From Terrisporobacter mayombei (GTDB lineage: Bacteria > Bacillota > Clostridia > Peptostreptococcales > Peptostreptococcaceae): a DNA stretch of 64,000 nt. Positions 1 to 8,235 of this stretch are shown here, in pieces. Position numbers and translations under genes: made by a program. The notes under the pieces were generated by a model. The model was not told the DNA's origin and made no database searches. It saw only the letters and a program-made list of their open reading frames with translations. Numbering within the stretch: the first letter of the stretch is position 1; each line of letters begins with the position of its first letter. The DNA lies in the NCBI RefSeq assembly GCF_020748465.1, contig NZ_JAHZMP010000002.1, positions 186,001-250,000 of the forward strand. The letters are read 5' to 3'.

Positions 1-1
1 A

Positions 2-1069
2 GATATTAATTATAAAACTGAGGACACACTAAATCAATTTAAGTCAAAGTTTAATGAATATGGTGTAAAATACATGGGTTTAAATAAAAAATCTAAAAAT
101 GATATATCAAAATACATTAGTAAAAGACCAGCTGGAAGTATATCAGGAATACTTTATATAGTGTTTGGAGCTGGTGGAAGTGTAATTTATGGTTCTTCAG
201 TGGGGCTATATCTAATAGCTAATTCACTATTTAGTAATTATATTGTAGGTAGCCAAGTTGTTACAGGAGTTTTAGTTTTATTTTTTGTAGGAAGTGTAGG
301 TTTATTATTAAAAGGAATAAATGTAAGAAAAAGAGTAAAGCGTTTTAAGACCTATGTAAGATTTATTGACGACAATAGTTATTTCTTAATTGAGGACTTA
401 GCAAGATTTGTTAAAGAGAAAAAGAGTTTTGTACTTAAAGACTTACGTAAAATGATTGATTTAGGAATGTTTTTAGAAGGACATATAGATGAAGAAAAAA
501 CTTGCTTTATGTTAAATGATGAAGTCTATAGTGACTATTTAAATTTAAAAAAGGAACAAATAGCTAAAGAAACTAATAAGGAAAAATTGAAAGAAGAAAT
601 AGATAATTCAGGAAAAGAAGAAATAGAATCTACTATTAAAATAGGTAGAAATTATATTGAACAGATAAAAGCGGTAAGAAATGAGCTTTATAGAGAAGAA
701 ATAGCTATAAAGTTAGATAAATTAGGGAACATTGGGGATCAAATCCTTAATCAGGTTGAAAAAAATCCTAAAAAGACACAAGAAGTTAATAAATTTATAA
801 ATCATTATCTTCCAATTACTATAAAACTAATCAACTCATACAGAGAGTTAAATAATCAAGTAGTTCAAGGTGATAATATAAAACATGCTAAAATTGAAAT
901 TGAAAAGAGTATTGATCTTATTAATAATGCTTTTGAAAATTTATTAGATGATTTATTTGAAGATGTTGTTTTAGATATTTCTACAGATATTTCTGTTCTT
1001 AAAACATTATTTAAACAAGAAGGATTAGGAGACGAAGATTTTAAAAAGGGAGGCATTAAAAATGAGTGA
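2..1069 (+). CDS. XpaC-like (5-bromo-4-chloroindolyl phosphate hydrolysis family) membrane protein, 5' end outside window
   Basis: The reading frame is open from base 2 through the first ATG at 74, and no ribosome site precedes that ATG, so the true start probably lies left of the window. Seen: two hydrophobic helices (about residues 24-50 and 61-80 counted from the ATG), then a basic turn and a long charged helical cytoplasmic part rich in Glu/Lys. This layout, together with a telA gene directly downstream, is typical of the XpaC family, whose biochemical role is not settled. It overlaps telA by 8 bp, so the two are co-transcribed. The family call rests on architecture and context, not on a catalytic motif. 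Confidence 0.6.
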   Translation, partial: DINYKTEDTLNQFKSKFNEYGVKYMGLNKKSKNDISKYISKRPAGSISGILYIVFGAGGSVIYGSSVGLYLIANSLFSNYIVGSQVVTGVLVLFFVGSVGLLLKGINVRKRVKRFKTYVRFIDDNSYFLIEDLARFVKEKKSFVLKDLRKMIDLGMFLEGHIDEEKTCFMLNDEVYSDYLNLKKEQIAKETNKEKLKEEIDNSGKEEIESTIKIGRNYIEQIKAVRNELYREEIAIKLDKLGNIGDQILNQVEKNPKKTQEVNKFINHYLPITIKLINSYRELNNQVVQGDNIKHAKIEIEKSIDLINNAFENLLDDLFEDVVLDISTDISVLKTLFKQEGLGDEDFKKGGIKNE

Positions 1070-2213
1070 TGAATTCAAAGATAAGTCTATTGATATAAAG
1101 CCAGAATTAACTTTTCAATCGTTTGAGGAGGAAGCTCCTCCTGTAAAAATAAAAGAAGAAAAAGTAGAAGAACAAATAATTGATGAAATCCAACTGACAG
1201 AAGAAGAAAAAAAAATGGTAGATCAATTTGTAGATAAAATAGAGATAAGTAATTCAAATTCTATTTTACAATATGGTGTAGGTGCTCAAAAGAAAATTTC
1301 TAATTTTTCACAATCAGCATTAAATGATGTGAGAACTAAAGATTTAGGTGAAATTGGGGAAATACTATCTAGTGTAGTTCTTGAGTTAAAGAACTTTGAA
1401 GAAGGTGAAGAGAAAAAAGGAATTTTCGGTTTATTTAAAAAAGGCAAAGATAAGATTTCCCAAATGAAAGTAAATTATGAAAATGTAGAGAACAATATAG
1501 GTAAAATGTGTAATGTTCTTGAAAAGCATCAAATACTGCTTTTAAAAGATATTGCTATGCTGGATAAGATGTATGAAATAAATAAAGTATATTTTAAAGA
1601 GCTTTATATGTATATCTTAGCTGGGAAAAAGAAACTTCAAAAATTAGAGAAGGAAGAACTTCCTAAATTGCAAGAAAAAGCAAGAAAAAGCGGAAATCCT
1701 CAGGATGCTCAAGAATTAAATGATTTTATTGCTCTTTGCAATCGATTTGAAAAGAAAATTCACGATTTAGAATTAACTAAAATGATTTCTTTACAAATGG
1801 CTCCTCAAATTCGTTTAATTCAAAACAATGACACATTAATGTCTGAAAAAATACAATCTACAATTATAAATACTATTCCACTTTGGAAAAGTCAAATAGT
1901 GTTATCACTTGGAGTTGCTCATGCTGCTGATGCTGCTAGAGTTCAAAGAGAAGTAACAGATATGACAAATGAACTTTTACGTAAAAATGCAGAAATATTA
2001 AAAACTTCAACTATAGAAACTGCAAAAGAATCTGAAAGAGGAATTGTTGATATTGAAACACTTAGAGCTACTAATGAATCATTGATTTCAACTCTTGATG
2101 AAATAATTAATATACAAACAGAAGGACGTCAAAAACGTAGGGAAGCTGAAGCCGAATTAAGAAATATTGAAAATCAATTAAAAAATAAGCTTATAGATTT
2201 TAAATATAAGTAA
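1062..2213 (+). CDS. telA: TelA-family toxic anion resistance protein
   Basis: 383 residues, acidic disordered N-terminus (about 1-45), then almost wholly alpha-helical with long coiled-coil stretches. This is the usual size and layout of TelA/KlaA (PF05816), linked in other bacteria to tellurite, nisin or cell-envelope stress tolerance. The segment around residues 230-330 is the best conserved part of the family. GGGAGG nine bases upstream supports the ATG, and the gene overlaps the XpaC-like gene by 8 bp. XpaC-TelA pairing is common in Firmicutes and suggests a joint envelope-stress role; the molecular function is unknown. Confidence 0.85.
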   Translation: MSDEFKDKSIDIKPELTFQSFEEEAPPVKIKEEKVEEQIIDEIQLTEEEKKMVDQFVDKIEISNSNSILQYGVGAQKKISNFSQSALNDVRTKDLGEIGEILSSVVLELKNFEEGEEKKGIFGLFKKGKDKISQMKVNYENVENNIGKMCNVLEKHQILLLKDIAMLDKMYEINKVYFKELYMYILAGKKKLQKLEKEELPKLQEKARKSGNPQDAQELNDFIALCNRFEKKIHDLELTKMISLQMAPQIRLIQNNDTLMSEKIQSTIINTIPLWKSQIVLSLGVAHAADAARVQREVTDMTNELLRKNAEILKTSTIETAKESERGIVDIETLRATNESLISTLDEIINIQTEGRQKRREAEAELRNIENQLKNKLIDFKYK

Positions 2214-2244
2214 ATAAGAAACACTATCCATAGAGTAAGGTACA

Positions 2245-2278
2245 AAGAACCGTATCACAAGTAAGGGAGCACGGTTTT
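2245..2278 (+). repeat. Degenerate copy of dispersed hairpin repeat A
   Basis: Copy of the ACCGTATCAC-loop-GTGATACGGT hairpin found at nine or more places in this window. The right arm is damaged here (GGAGCACGG). It sits just after telA and may act as a weak terminator. Confidence 0.6.
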
Positions 2279-2299
2279 ATATTATGAAAGAAGCTTTTC

Positions 2300-2495
2300 T
2301 ATATACTTTACTAAAGGGACACTATCAGATAAAAAAAAACAAAACTTGTTAGTTTTAGAATAATATCTTTATATAAGTTTTTTTCAGAATCATTTTTTAT
2401 ATTAGGCTGATTAAGATAAATGGCTTCTATAGATTTAACTACTTTTTCAGAACCGTATATTTCAGAATTTTTTAGAATCTTCAGTACATTAATTA
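2300..2495 (-). pseudogene. Possible gene fragment on the minus strand
   Basis: Read on the minus strand, this stretch gives about 60 codons of plausible protein (…INVLKILKNSEIYGSEK…) with no start codon or ribosome site. It overlaps the 5' half of the weak plus-strand frame at 2420. I do not recognise the parent gene. It may be a decayed fragment. Confidence 0.25.
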
Positions 2496-2686
2496 ATCTA
2501 TCAGTTAAAGTAGATTTTAAACGTTCCTTTGTTAAAAGTAATGATTCTAAAAAAGTTTGTATATATAAAGATTGCTATGATGAATTTAAAGCTTTAGTGA
2601 GTGAATTTAATGATGTATTTAAGAATTATAAACAAATAAGCAATAGGCTAAAGAAATATGCTAATCTATTAGATATGATTAAATAG
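2420..2686 (+). CDS. Small hypothetical protein, doubtful
   Basis: 88-codon frame starting with ATG directly after an in-frame stop and without a clear ribosome site. The second half (from about residue 45, Lys/Asp/Glu/Tyr-rich) looks like protein, while the first half looks like antisense of a minus-strand fragment. A good hairpin terminator follows at 2713. It may be a fusion of two decayed pieces rather than a working gene. No family recognised. Confidence 0.3.
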   Translation: MASIDLTTFSEPYISEFFRIFSTLINLSVKVDFKRSFVKSNDSKKVCIYKDCYDEFKALVSEFNDVFKNYKQISNRLKKYANLLDMIK

Positions 2687-2712
2687 AATATTATATAATG
2701 TATACCATAAAG

Positions 2713-2752
2713 TACACCGATAAACAGCTAGAATCAGATGTTTATCGGTGTA
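2713..2752 (+). terminator. Rho-independent terminator
   Basis: 13-bp perfect stem TACACCGATAAAC / GTTTATCGGTGTA followed by a T-rich tail. Confidence 0.8.
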
Positions 2753-2912
2753 TTTTATTTGTTGTAAGGCTATTACACCTGCACAATAGATAGTCAAAAG
2801 CAACCTAGTGAAATATGAATGTAGATTAAATATACTAATTTAAATTTTTATAAAAAGCTATTTGAATTATCGTTTCTATAGATTTTGTATTGTATAAAAA
2901 TTGGAATTGAAT

Positions 2913-2964
2913 ATTGTTGACAAAGAAACAAAAATATAATAGTATTGTTGACAGAGAAACAAAA
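2913..2964 (+). promoter_or_regulatory. Promoter and direct-repeat operator of the MarR/cyclase operon
   Basis: The 21-bp unit ATTGTTGACA(A/G)AGAAACAAAA occurs twice, at 2913 and 2944, 31 bp apart (about three helical turns). The first copy supplies a TTGACA -35 (2917-2922) with a 17-bp spacer to TAGTAT (2940-2945). A direct repeat over a promoter just upstream of a MarR gene suggests autoregulation; that is inference. Confidence 0.6.
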
Positions 2965-3006
2965 AATTATCATTGTTTTATTAAAATTAATAGGGAGGTG
3001 TTTGAA

Positions 3007-3468
3007 GTGGAGAATATTAATAGTATTATGGGAAGTTTTAAAGAAATATATGAAAAAGAAGAAGTTTTAGGGAGAATAGCATTTAGAGGTGAATATGAAC
3101 AATACGGGGTTTCAGAGATACATTGTATAGATCTTATAGGAAAAATAGAGAACCCTAATGTTACTAAAATATCTCAAAGAATGAATATGACGAGAGGTGC
3201 TATAAGTAAACTTTGCAAGAAACTTTTAAATAGTAAACTTATTGATAAATATAAAAAGCCTGACAATGACAAGGAGATATATTTTAAGTTAACAAAGTTA
3301 GGAGAAGAATTATACAACCAACACGATATAAAACATAAGCTGTGGGAAGAGCGAAATAATAAATTTTTTAAAAATATAGATAAAGAAGAGCAAGAAATTG
3401 TAGCTAATTTCCTAAATAAGTTCAATAACTACTTGGATAAAATAATAGAATCAGAAGGAGATAAATAA
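3007..3468 (+). CDS. MarR-family transcriptional regulator
   Basis: Winged-helix regulator of about 153 residues. Seen: the helix-turn-helix region NPNVTKISQRMNMTRGAISK followed by KLLNSKLIDKYKKPDNDKE (the wing) and a C-terminal dimerisation helix. The start is set at GTG 3007, which has GGGAGG eight bases upstream; the longer frame beginning at TTG 2914 would run through the promoter and its repeats. The next gene starts one base after the stop, so they form an operon. It probably controls the cyclase and itself through the repeats at 2913-2964. The ligand is unknown. Confidence 0.85.
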   Translation: MENINSIMGSFKEIYEKEEVLGRIAFRGEYEQYGVSEIHCIDLIGKIENPNVTKISQRMNMTRGAISKLCKKLLNSKLIDKYKKPDNDKEIYFKLTKLGEELYNQHDIKHKLWEERNNKFFKNIDKEEQEIVANFLNKFNNYLDKIIESEGDK

Positions 3469-3469
3469 C

Positions 3470-4015
3470 ATGAATTTACATTTAAAGGAATTTAATATTC
3501 CGAGGAAAATATTAAAATGGGGAGACTCTCAACCAGCACATCAAAGACAACATATAGGAACTCATATAGATTGTTATAATTTATCAAGTATTGAGTTACC
3601 ATCAGAAATAGATGTTAGTGTAATAGATGCTAGAAATATAGCTATTATAGATATTGGTATATTGGATAATATATCAATCAAAAAAAATTCTTTTGTAATA
3701 TTTAGAACTGGGTATTTAGAAAATTATGGATATGGAAGTGAGAAATATTTTAATTCTGAATCAAATCCATATTTAACTGATGAGCTTGTAGATAAATTAT
3801 TGGATTTTAATGTAAAATTAATAGGCATTGATTTAAGCGGAATACAGCATGGAAAATATCACGTAGCAATAGATAAATATGTTGAAAATAAAGGAGCCTA
3901 TGTTGTAGAAAATATATGCAATTTAGATAAGGTTGGCTCAGAATTTAAATCAAGTTTGAAATGGATTCAATTTGAAGATGCTACAGCAATAAAAGTTGAG
4001 ATTGAAACTTTATAA
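3470..4015 (+). CDS. Cyclase / kynurenine-formamidase-like metal hydrolase
   Basis: 181 residues of the cyclase family (PF04199). The metal-binding signature H-x-G-T-H-x-D is present as HIGTHID (about residues 27-33), followed by the typical FRTGY segment (about 79-83) and GIDLSGIQ (about 125-132). Family members hydrolyse N-formylkynurenine, isatin or similar amides; the substrate here cannot be told. Somewhat short for the family (usually about 205-220 residues). Its MarR partner suggests an inducible detoxification enzyme. A C-terminal fragment of another member of this family lies at 46675. Confidence 0.8.
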   Translation: MNLHLKEFNIPRKILKWGDSQPAHQRQHIGTHIDCYNLSSIELPSEIDVSVIDARNIAIIDIGILDNISIKKNSFVIFRTGYLENYGYGSEKYFNSESNPYLTDELVDKLLDFNVKLIGIDLSGIQHGKYHVAIDKYVENKGAYVVENICNLDKVGSEFKSSLKWIQFEDATAIKVEIETL

Positions 4016-4028
4016 ATTCAAAAAAGTA

Positions 4029-4059
4029 TTGACCCTAACATTATGTCATAGTGTACTCT
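4029..4059 (+). promoter_or_regulatory. MerR-type promoter, 19-bp spacer
   Basis: TTGACC (4029-4034), then exactly 19 bp, then TACTCT (4054-4059). The spacer carries an imperfect dyad, ACCCTAAC…GTCATAGTGT. An over-long 19-bp spacer with a dyad between -35 and -10 is the hallmark of MerR-activated promoters, here placed before a MerR gene, so positive autoregulation is likely. Confidence 0.65.
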
Positions 4060-4147
4060 AAAATTACAGGTCCAGTACACAAGTAAAATTCATGCCGGCA
4101 GGATATATGTGTTATTGAGATTTAAAACCAAGGTAGGAGATAAAATT

Positions 4148-5311
4148 ATGAGAACAGTAAAACAAGTTTCAAATTTAACTGGAATAAGTGTGAGAATGCT
4201 ACATCACTACGATAAAATTGGATTATTAAAACCAACTAAATTAACAGAAGCAAGTTATAGACTTTATGATGATGAGGCTCTTGAAACTTTGCAACAGATT
4301 TTATTCTTTAAAGAACTTGATTTTCAATTAAATGAAATTAAAGACTTCATAACTAATCCTCACTTTGATAAGATGAAAGCTCTAGAAAACCATAAAAAGT
4401 TGATTGTTTTAAAACGAGATAGATTAAATGGTTTGATAGAACTAATAAATAATACATTAGAAGGAGCAAACACTATGAGTTTTAATGAATTTGATATGAC
4501 TGAATATTATAATATTCTAGAAGAATTTAAAAAAGAAAATACTGATAAAGTTATTAAAATGTGGGGAAGTATAGATAAGTATGATGAGATAATTTCAAAA
4601 GTGAAATCTGAGGAAGAAAAGTTTGCTACTATGGCTATAAAGCAATATGGTAGCATAGAAAAATATGCTAAAGCACTTAAGGAAAATTTGAATAATAGTT
4701 TAATGCTAACTAAAGCAGAAGAGATGGATAGGTTTAAAAAAGATTGTCTTAGTGATAATAACCCTAAATTAAAAGAACTATATAAAAGACTTACAACTGA
4801 TTTAAGTAAGGATATTTCATCAAAAGAGATTCAGCAAATTGTTACTGGTATAACTAATATAGCTAAAGATAATTATGAAATTTTTAGTGGTGATGTGGGA
4901 GATAGTTATTGGCACACAATGGTACAACTTTATCTAGTATTTCCAGATTGGATAGAAGAAGTTGACAAGAAATATGGAAGTGGTGCATCTAAATTTATAG
5001 GTAAAGCCCTAAAATGGAATTTGGGTGATTATGAGCCTAAATTAGAAACATTATATAAAAAGCTTACGGCTGATTTAAGCAAGTTTCCATCATCTGATGA
5101 AATTCAAGAAATTATCTTAGAAATAGTAGAAGAGACACAAAAGCAACATGACTGTTTAAAAGTAGATATTGGGGAAAACTATTGGAGCTACCAAGCAGAG
5201 CAATATTGTTCAGATACTAATTTAATAAAAGTAATAGATAATAAATATGGCAGTGGTGCATCTAAATTTATTGGAGAAGCACTAGAGTTTTATGTTAAAA
5301 GTAATGACTAG
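4148..5311 (+). CDS. MerR-family regulator with duplicated TipAS-type effector domain
   Basis: 387 residues. N-terminal MerR helix-turn-helix and wing (RTVKQVSNLTGISVRMLHHYDKIGLL, residues 2-27), a dimerisation coiled coil (about 75-110), then a TipAS-like drug-sensing region. Its C-terminal half is present twice in tandem: both copies contain PKL(K/E)…LYK(R/K)LT(T/A)DLSK, an IQ(Q/E)I segment, (N/S)YW and KYGSGASKFIG(K/E)AL, with a period of about 92 residues. The ATG at 4148 follows AGGTAGGAG by eight bases; a frame from 4109 lacks a site. TipAS proteins bind thiopeptides and other antibiotics. The duplication makes it longer than the usual 250 or so residues. Confidence 0.85.
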   Translation: MRTVKQVSNLTGISVRMLHHYDKIGLLKPTKLTEASYRLYDDEALETLQQILFFKELDFQLNEIKDFITNPHFDKMKALENHKKLIVLKRDRLNGLIELINNTLEGANTMSFNEFDMTEYYNILEEFKKENTDKVIKMWGSIDKYDEIISKVKSEEEKFATMAIKQYGSIEKYAKALKENLNNSLMLTKAEEMDRFKKDCLSDNNPKLKELYKRLTTDLSKDISSKEIQQIVTGITNIAKDNYEIFSGDVGDSYWHTMVQLYLVFPDWIEEVDKKYGSGASKFIGKALKWNLGDYEPKLETLYKKLTADLSKFPSSDEIQEIILEIVEETQKQHDCLKVDIGENYWSYQAEQYCSDTNLIKVIDNKYGSGASKFIGEALEFYVKSND

Positions 5312-5394
5312 TTGCAATTAAGCTTGCAGACTTATAAATTATAAGAAAGTTTATAGTAGTTTTAGTTATAAAAAATATATAAAATAAGTAAATG

Positions 5395-5424
5395 AAAGGG
5401 CTACACAAAAATGTGTAGCCCTTT
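5395..5424 (+). terminator. Strong symmetrical hairpin, probable bidirectional terminator
   Basis: 13-bp perfect stem AAAGGGCTACACA / TGTGTAGCCCTTT with an AAAA loop. It lies 84 bp after the MerR gene and also 20 bp beyond the end of the minus-strand TnpB relic, so it could equally be the right-end hairpin of a lost IS200/IS605-type element. Confidence 0.65.
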
Positions 5425-5443
5425 GCCAAAAATCTATAAATAT

Positions 5444-5602
5444 CTATAAAACTTGTTTAATCTCCCCACATTGGCTACAAGTCTTACTTAACGGATAAAA
5501 TCTATCTGCGACTATTAACTCAATCCCTCTAAATTTGCACTTATATTCAAGTTGTCTTTTAAATTCATAGAAACCTTGTTTTGATATAGCTTTAGATAAA
5601 TT
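5444..5602 (-). pseudogene. TnpB (IS200/IS605 OrfB) C-terminal remnant
   Basis: The minus strand encodes about 50 codons ending in a stop: …FYEFKRQLEYKCKF, IELIVADRFYPLSK, TCSQCGEIK. The EFxRQLEYK…G…V.DR.(F/Y)P.SKxCSxCG pattern is the end of the RuvC core and the first zinc-knuckle pair of TnpB. The second CxxC pair and the rest of the protein are missing, and upstream it runs directly into the 3' end of the racemase gene. Clearly a relic; the transposon ends are not recognisable apart from the hairpin at 5395. Confidence 0.75.
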
Positions 5603-5619
5603 TATAATAATACAGAAGA

Positions 5620-6651
5620 TTATTTTCCAACCTGAAAACCATATTTTAAAGGATCGTCGTTGTCTATGATATAAGTAGATACACCTGTTAAATAAGCACT
5701 TCCTGTAATCTGTGGTATAACTGCAGGAAACTCGCCAACTTTTGCTGTTTCCTTAATAATACCCTTGAATGTTGTTCCGATAAAACTCTCGTATACGAAT
5801 GGCTCACCTATGCCAATTTTTCCTTTTGTATAAAGAGTGGCTAATTTTGCGCTTGTACCAGTTCCGCATGGAGAACGGTCTGCCATATAGTCCCCAAATA
5901 TAACTACATTTCTCATATCACAACCAGATGTAGTTGTTGGACAATACAATTCTGCTAAATCTACAGATGTAATATCAAGTTCAGGATGTTGAATTTTGTT
6001 CTCTTTATTTGCATTTTCAATTAACTTCATACCAAAATCAGTCAGTTTAGGAATGTTCTCAGGTATTATATCAATTCCAATCTGAGTTACATCACATAAA
6101 GCGAAAAAGCTTCCGCCAAAAGAAATATCATATGTAACCTCTTTGCCATCTATAACTGTTTTTAAGTTTTCTTTATAAAGGAAAGCTGGTACATTTGTAA
6201 GTGTAACGTTTACAACCTTTCCATCTTTTACTTCTGCTTTTGTACGTATTAATCCAGCAGGAGCATCAAGAGTAACTTCTGTATAAGGTTCTTTTGCTTC
6301 TACAAGTCCGGCTTCTATTAGAGCAGTAACAGTACCTATTGTACCATGTCCGCACATATTTAAATAACCGCCAGTATCCATATAAATTACACCGAAATCT
6401 GCTTCTGAATTTATTGGATTCGTTACTATTGATCCGAACATATCATGGTGTCCGCGTGGTTCAAACATTAATGCTTTCCTATACTCATCACAGTGTTTTT
6501 CTAAATACTGTTTCTTTTCAATCATAGTTTCTCCTGGCATCTCAGTAAACCCTGAAAGCAATACACGTGTGAATTCTCCTACAGTGTGAGTGTCAACAGC
6601 TATAAAATTTTTTTCATAAATATTTAAATTTACATTTGGTCTTAATTCCAT
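5620..6651 (-). CDS. prdF: Proline racemase family enzyme
   Basis: 343 residues with both catalytic cysteines: MCGHGTIG (about residues 100-107) and DRSPCGTGTSA (about 259-269), so two-base racemisation/epimerisation chemistry is intact. The EPRGHxDMFGS block and GSAYLTG near the C-terminus match clostridial proline racemases, which feed L-proline to the D-proline reductase of Stickland fermentation. No other prd genes are nearby, so a hydroxyproline epimerase or a related substrate is possible. GGAGGG lies six bases before the ATG. It is transcribed away from a ROK regulator whose likely operator overlaps this gene's promoter. Confidence 0.85.
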   Translation of the reverse strand: MELRPNVNLNIYEKNFIAVDTHTVGEFTRVLLSGFTEMPGETMIEKKQYLEKHCDEYRKALMFEPRGHHDMFGSIVTNPINSEADFGVIYMDTGGYLNMCGHGTIGTVTALIEAGLVEAKEPYTEVTLDAPAGLIRTKAEVKDGKVVNVTLTNVPAFLYKENLKTVIDGKEVTYDISFGGSFFALCDVTQIGIDIIPENIPKLTDFGMKLIENANKENKIQHPELDITSVDLAELYCPTTTSGCDMRNVVIFGDYMADRSPCGTGTSAKLATLYTKGKIGIGEPFVYESFIGTTFKGIIKETAKVGEFPAVIPQITGSAYLTGVSTYIIDNDDPLKYGFQVGK

Positions 6652-6663
6652 TATATACCCTCC

Positions 6664-6756
6664 ATTTAGTTATGAAATAATATTGCAATGTCATTCATTT
6701 AGTTATGAAATAATATTGCATAACTAAATTTTATAGTCTTATCTTATAGAAGTCAA
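6664..6756 (-). promoter_or_regulatory. Racemase promoter with repeated operator
   Basis: On the minus strand, TTGACT (6751-6756), 17-bp spacer, TAAAAT (6728-6733). Downstream of the -10 a 24-bp unit beginning ATTTAGTTATGAAATAATAT is repeated exactly at 6664-6687 and 6697-6720 (33-bp period). ATTTAGTTAT at 6697-6706 is inverted as ATAACTAAAT at 6720-6729, overlapping the -10. Placement fits repression by the adjacent ROK protein. Confidence 0.7.
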
Positions 6757-6881
6757 TAATAAAAATATAAATTTTAATTATTGAAGTTGGAAAAAAACTA
6801 TGATATCGTATATCTAATAACAATGAAAGATTAAATAATATGCAGAAAAATTTATCGAAGATGAAAAAGATGAGGTGTAGC

Positions 6882-8132
6882 ATGGCAAAAAATGAGAAAA
6901 AAGATTCAAAAAACGTATCCATGCCTTCTGATTTGAAGTATTTAAACAGGAAACGTATTTTACAAATAATAAGGAATGAAGACTTTATATCTGTCAATGA
7001 CATAAGTGAGGCTACAAAAATCAGCCGCCCAACGATAAAAAAAGCAATTCAGAGCTTTGAAGACAAGGGGCTTGTGATTTCGGTGGGGAAAGGAGCCTCT
7101 ACAAACGCTGGTGGAAAACGTCCAGGATTATATTCTTTTTATTGTGAGAAAGTTATATTATGCATATATTTAGAAAACGAGCGCATTTATTTTACAATTT
7201 TGAGTATGAAAAACGAATGTATACGAGAAAGAGAAGTACCATTTCGTTACGGAGACACTTTTGAAAAATTTCAGGATATTTTAATAAGCAATATGTATCT
7301 AATTTTAAAAGAATCTGAAATTTGCTATGAAAATTTATATGGAATTAGTCTGGCAATAGGAGGATTTGTAGAGCGCAATATTGGTATTGTACGGTTTTAT
7401 TCGAAGGCACCAGAATGGGGAAGAAATCTCCCTATAAAAGCCTGGTTGAAAGAACTATTTCCAAAACAAGTGATTGTTGTGGAAAATCTTGTAAGAACCG
7501 CAGGACGCTCCCTTCTTTTAGAAGAAAAATACCGTAATAAAAGAATGGCGGCTATATATACTGGAGCAGGTATTTCCGCGTGTTACATAGATAGAGAAGT
7601 TCTGACTGGCAGAAATGCATTAATTGGTGAAATTGGACACATGACAATTGATTATAGTGATGAAGAAGTATGTTCATGTGGTAGTAGAGGCTGCTTTGAA
7701 CAAATGGTCAGTGAAAGTAGAATACTAAATAAATTAAATGAAAATACTAATAAACTATCTTGTTCTACTATGAAACAGTGGGTTGAATCAGAGGATATTA
7801 TACGTCATTTGTTTGAGGAAGCGGACAAAGGGGATGAGTTAGCAAAAGATGTGGTTAGTTATCTTGCAGAAATGTTTTCTTTGATGCTTAAAAATATAGC
7901 AATTAATTTTGATCCTGAAATCATTGTAATGCAAGGAAAGTATGCTTATGCAGGAGAATATTTTAAAACAGAGCTTAAAGAAGCAAGAAAAAAGGCTAAA
8001 TTCTTCCCGGAAGAAACGGCTTCAAAATTATATTATGATATGCGTCCTCTAAGAGAATTACAAAAGCTAGGAGGCTATCAAGAGTTGTCAAAAAGGTTTT
8101 TTGACAACCCAGAACTTTATGAAGAAATGTAA
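6882..8132 (+). CDS. ROK-family transcriptional repressor
   Basis: 416 residues: N-terminal winged helix (about 24-75, with DISEATKISRPTIKKAIQSF as the HTH), then a ROK sugar-kinase fold. Seen: the zinc motif CSCGSRGCFEQ preceded by GEIGHMTI. The usual kinase ATP/Asp motif is altered (ENLVRTAGRS instead of ENDANAAA), which suggests a sensor rather than an active kinase. The ATG at 6882 follows GAGGTG; the frame from 6840 has no site. Divergent from the racemase and separated by a repeated operator, so it probably represses that gene. The ligand is unknown. Confidence 0.85.
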   Translation: MAKNEKKDSKNVSMPSDLKYLNRKRILQIIRNEDFISVNDISEATKISRPTIKKAIQSFEDKGLVISVGKGASTNAGGKRPGLYSFYCEKVILCIYLENERIYFTILSMKNECIREREVPFRYGDTFEKFQDILISNMYLILKESEICYENLYGISLAIGGFVERNIGIVRFYSKAPEWGRNLPIKAWLKELFPKQVIVVENLVRTAGRSLLLEEKYRNKRMAAIYTGAGISACYIDREVLTGRNALIGEIGHMTIDYSDEEVCSCGSRGCFEQMVSESRILNKLNENTNKLSCSTMKQWVESEDIIRHLFEEADKGDELAKDVVSYLAEMFSLMLKNIAINFDPEIIVMQGKYAYAGEYFKTELKEARKKAKFFPEETASKLYYDMRPLRELQKLGGYQELSKRFFDNPELYEEM

Positions 8133-8133
8133 C

Positions 8134-8226
8134 CTAATAGAAGCCTGTAAGAAAATTATTGTTGAAGTTGCTAACTTTGATATACCAAAAATTAAAAACA
8201 AATTTATTAATGCAAATAATATTTAG
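8134..8226 (+). other. Possible C-terminal gene fragment
   Basis: Immediately after the ROK stop a different frame reads about 30 protein-like codons (ACKKIIVEVANFDIPKIKNK…) to a stop at 8224, with no start. It may be the tail of a lost gene; the parent is not recognised. Confidence 0.25.
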
Positions 8227-8235
8227 GGGGAATAT

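Noticed and set aside
2914..3006. TTG 2914 as MarR start
   Set aside because: The extra 31 codons run through the promoter and its direct repeat, while GTG 3007 has a correctly spaced GGGAGG.
3174..3425. Minus-strand frame opposite the MarR gene
   Set aside because: Antisense of a clear winged-helix gene.
6339..6527. Plus-strand frame inside the racemase gene
   Set aside because: Antisense shadow; codon use and the absence of a start signal argue against a gene.
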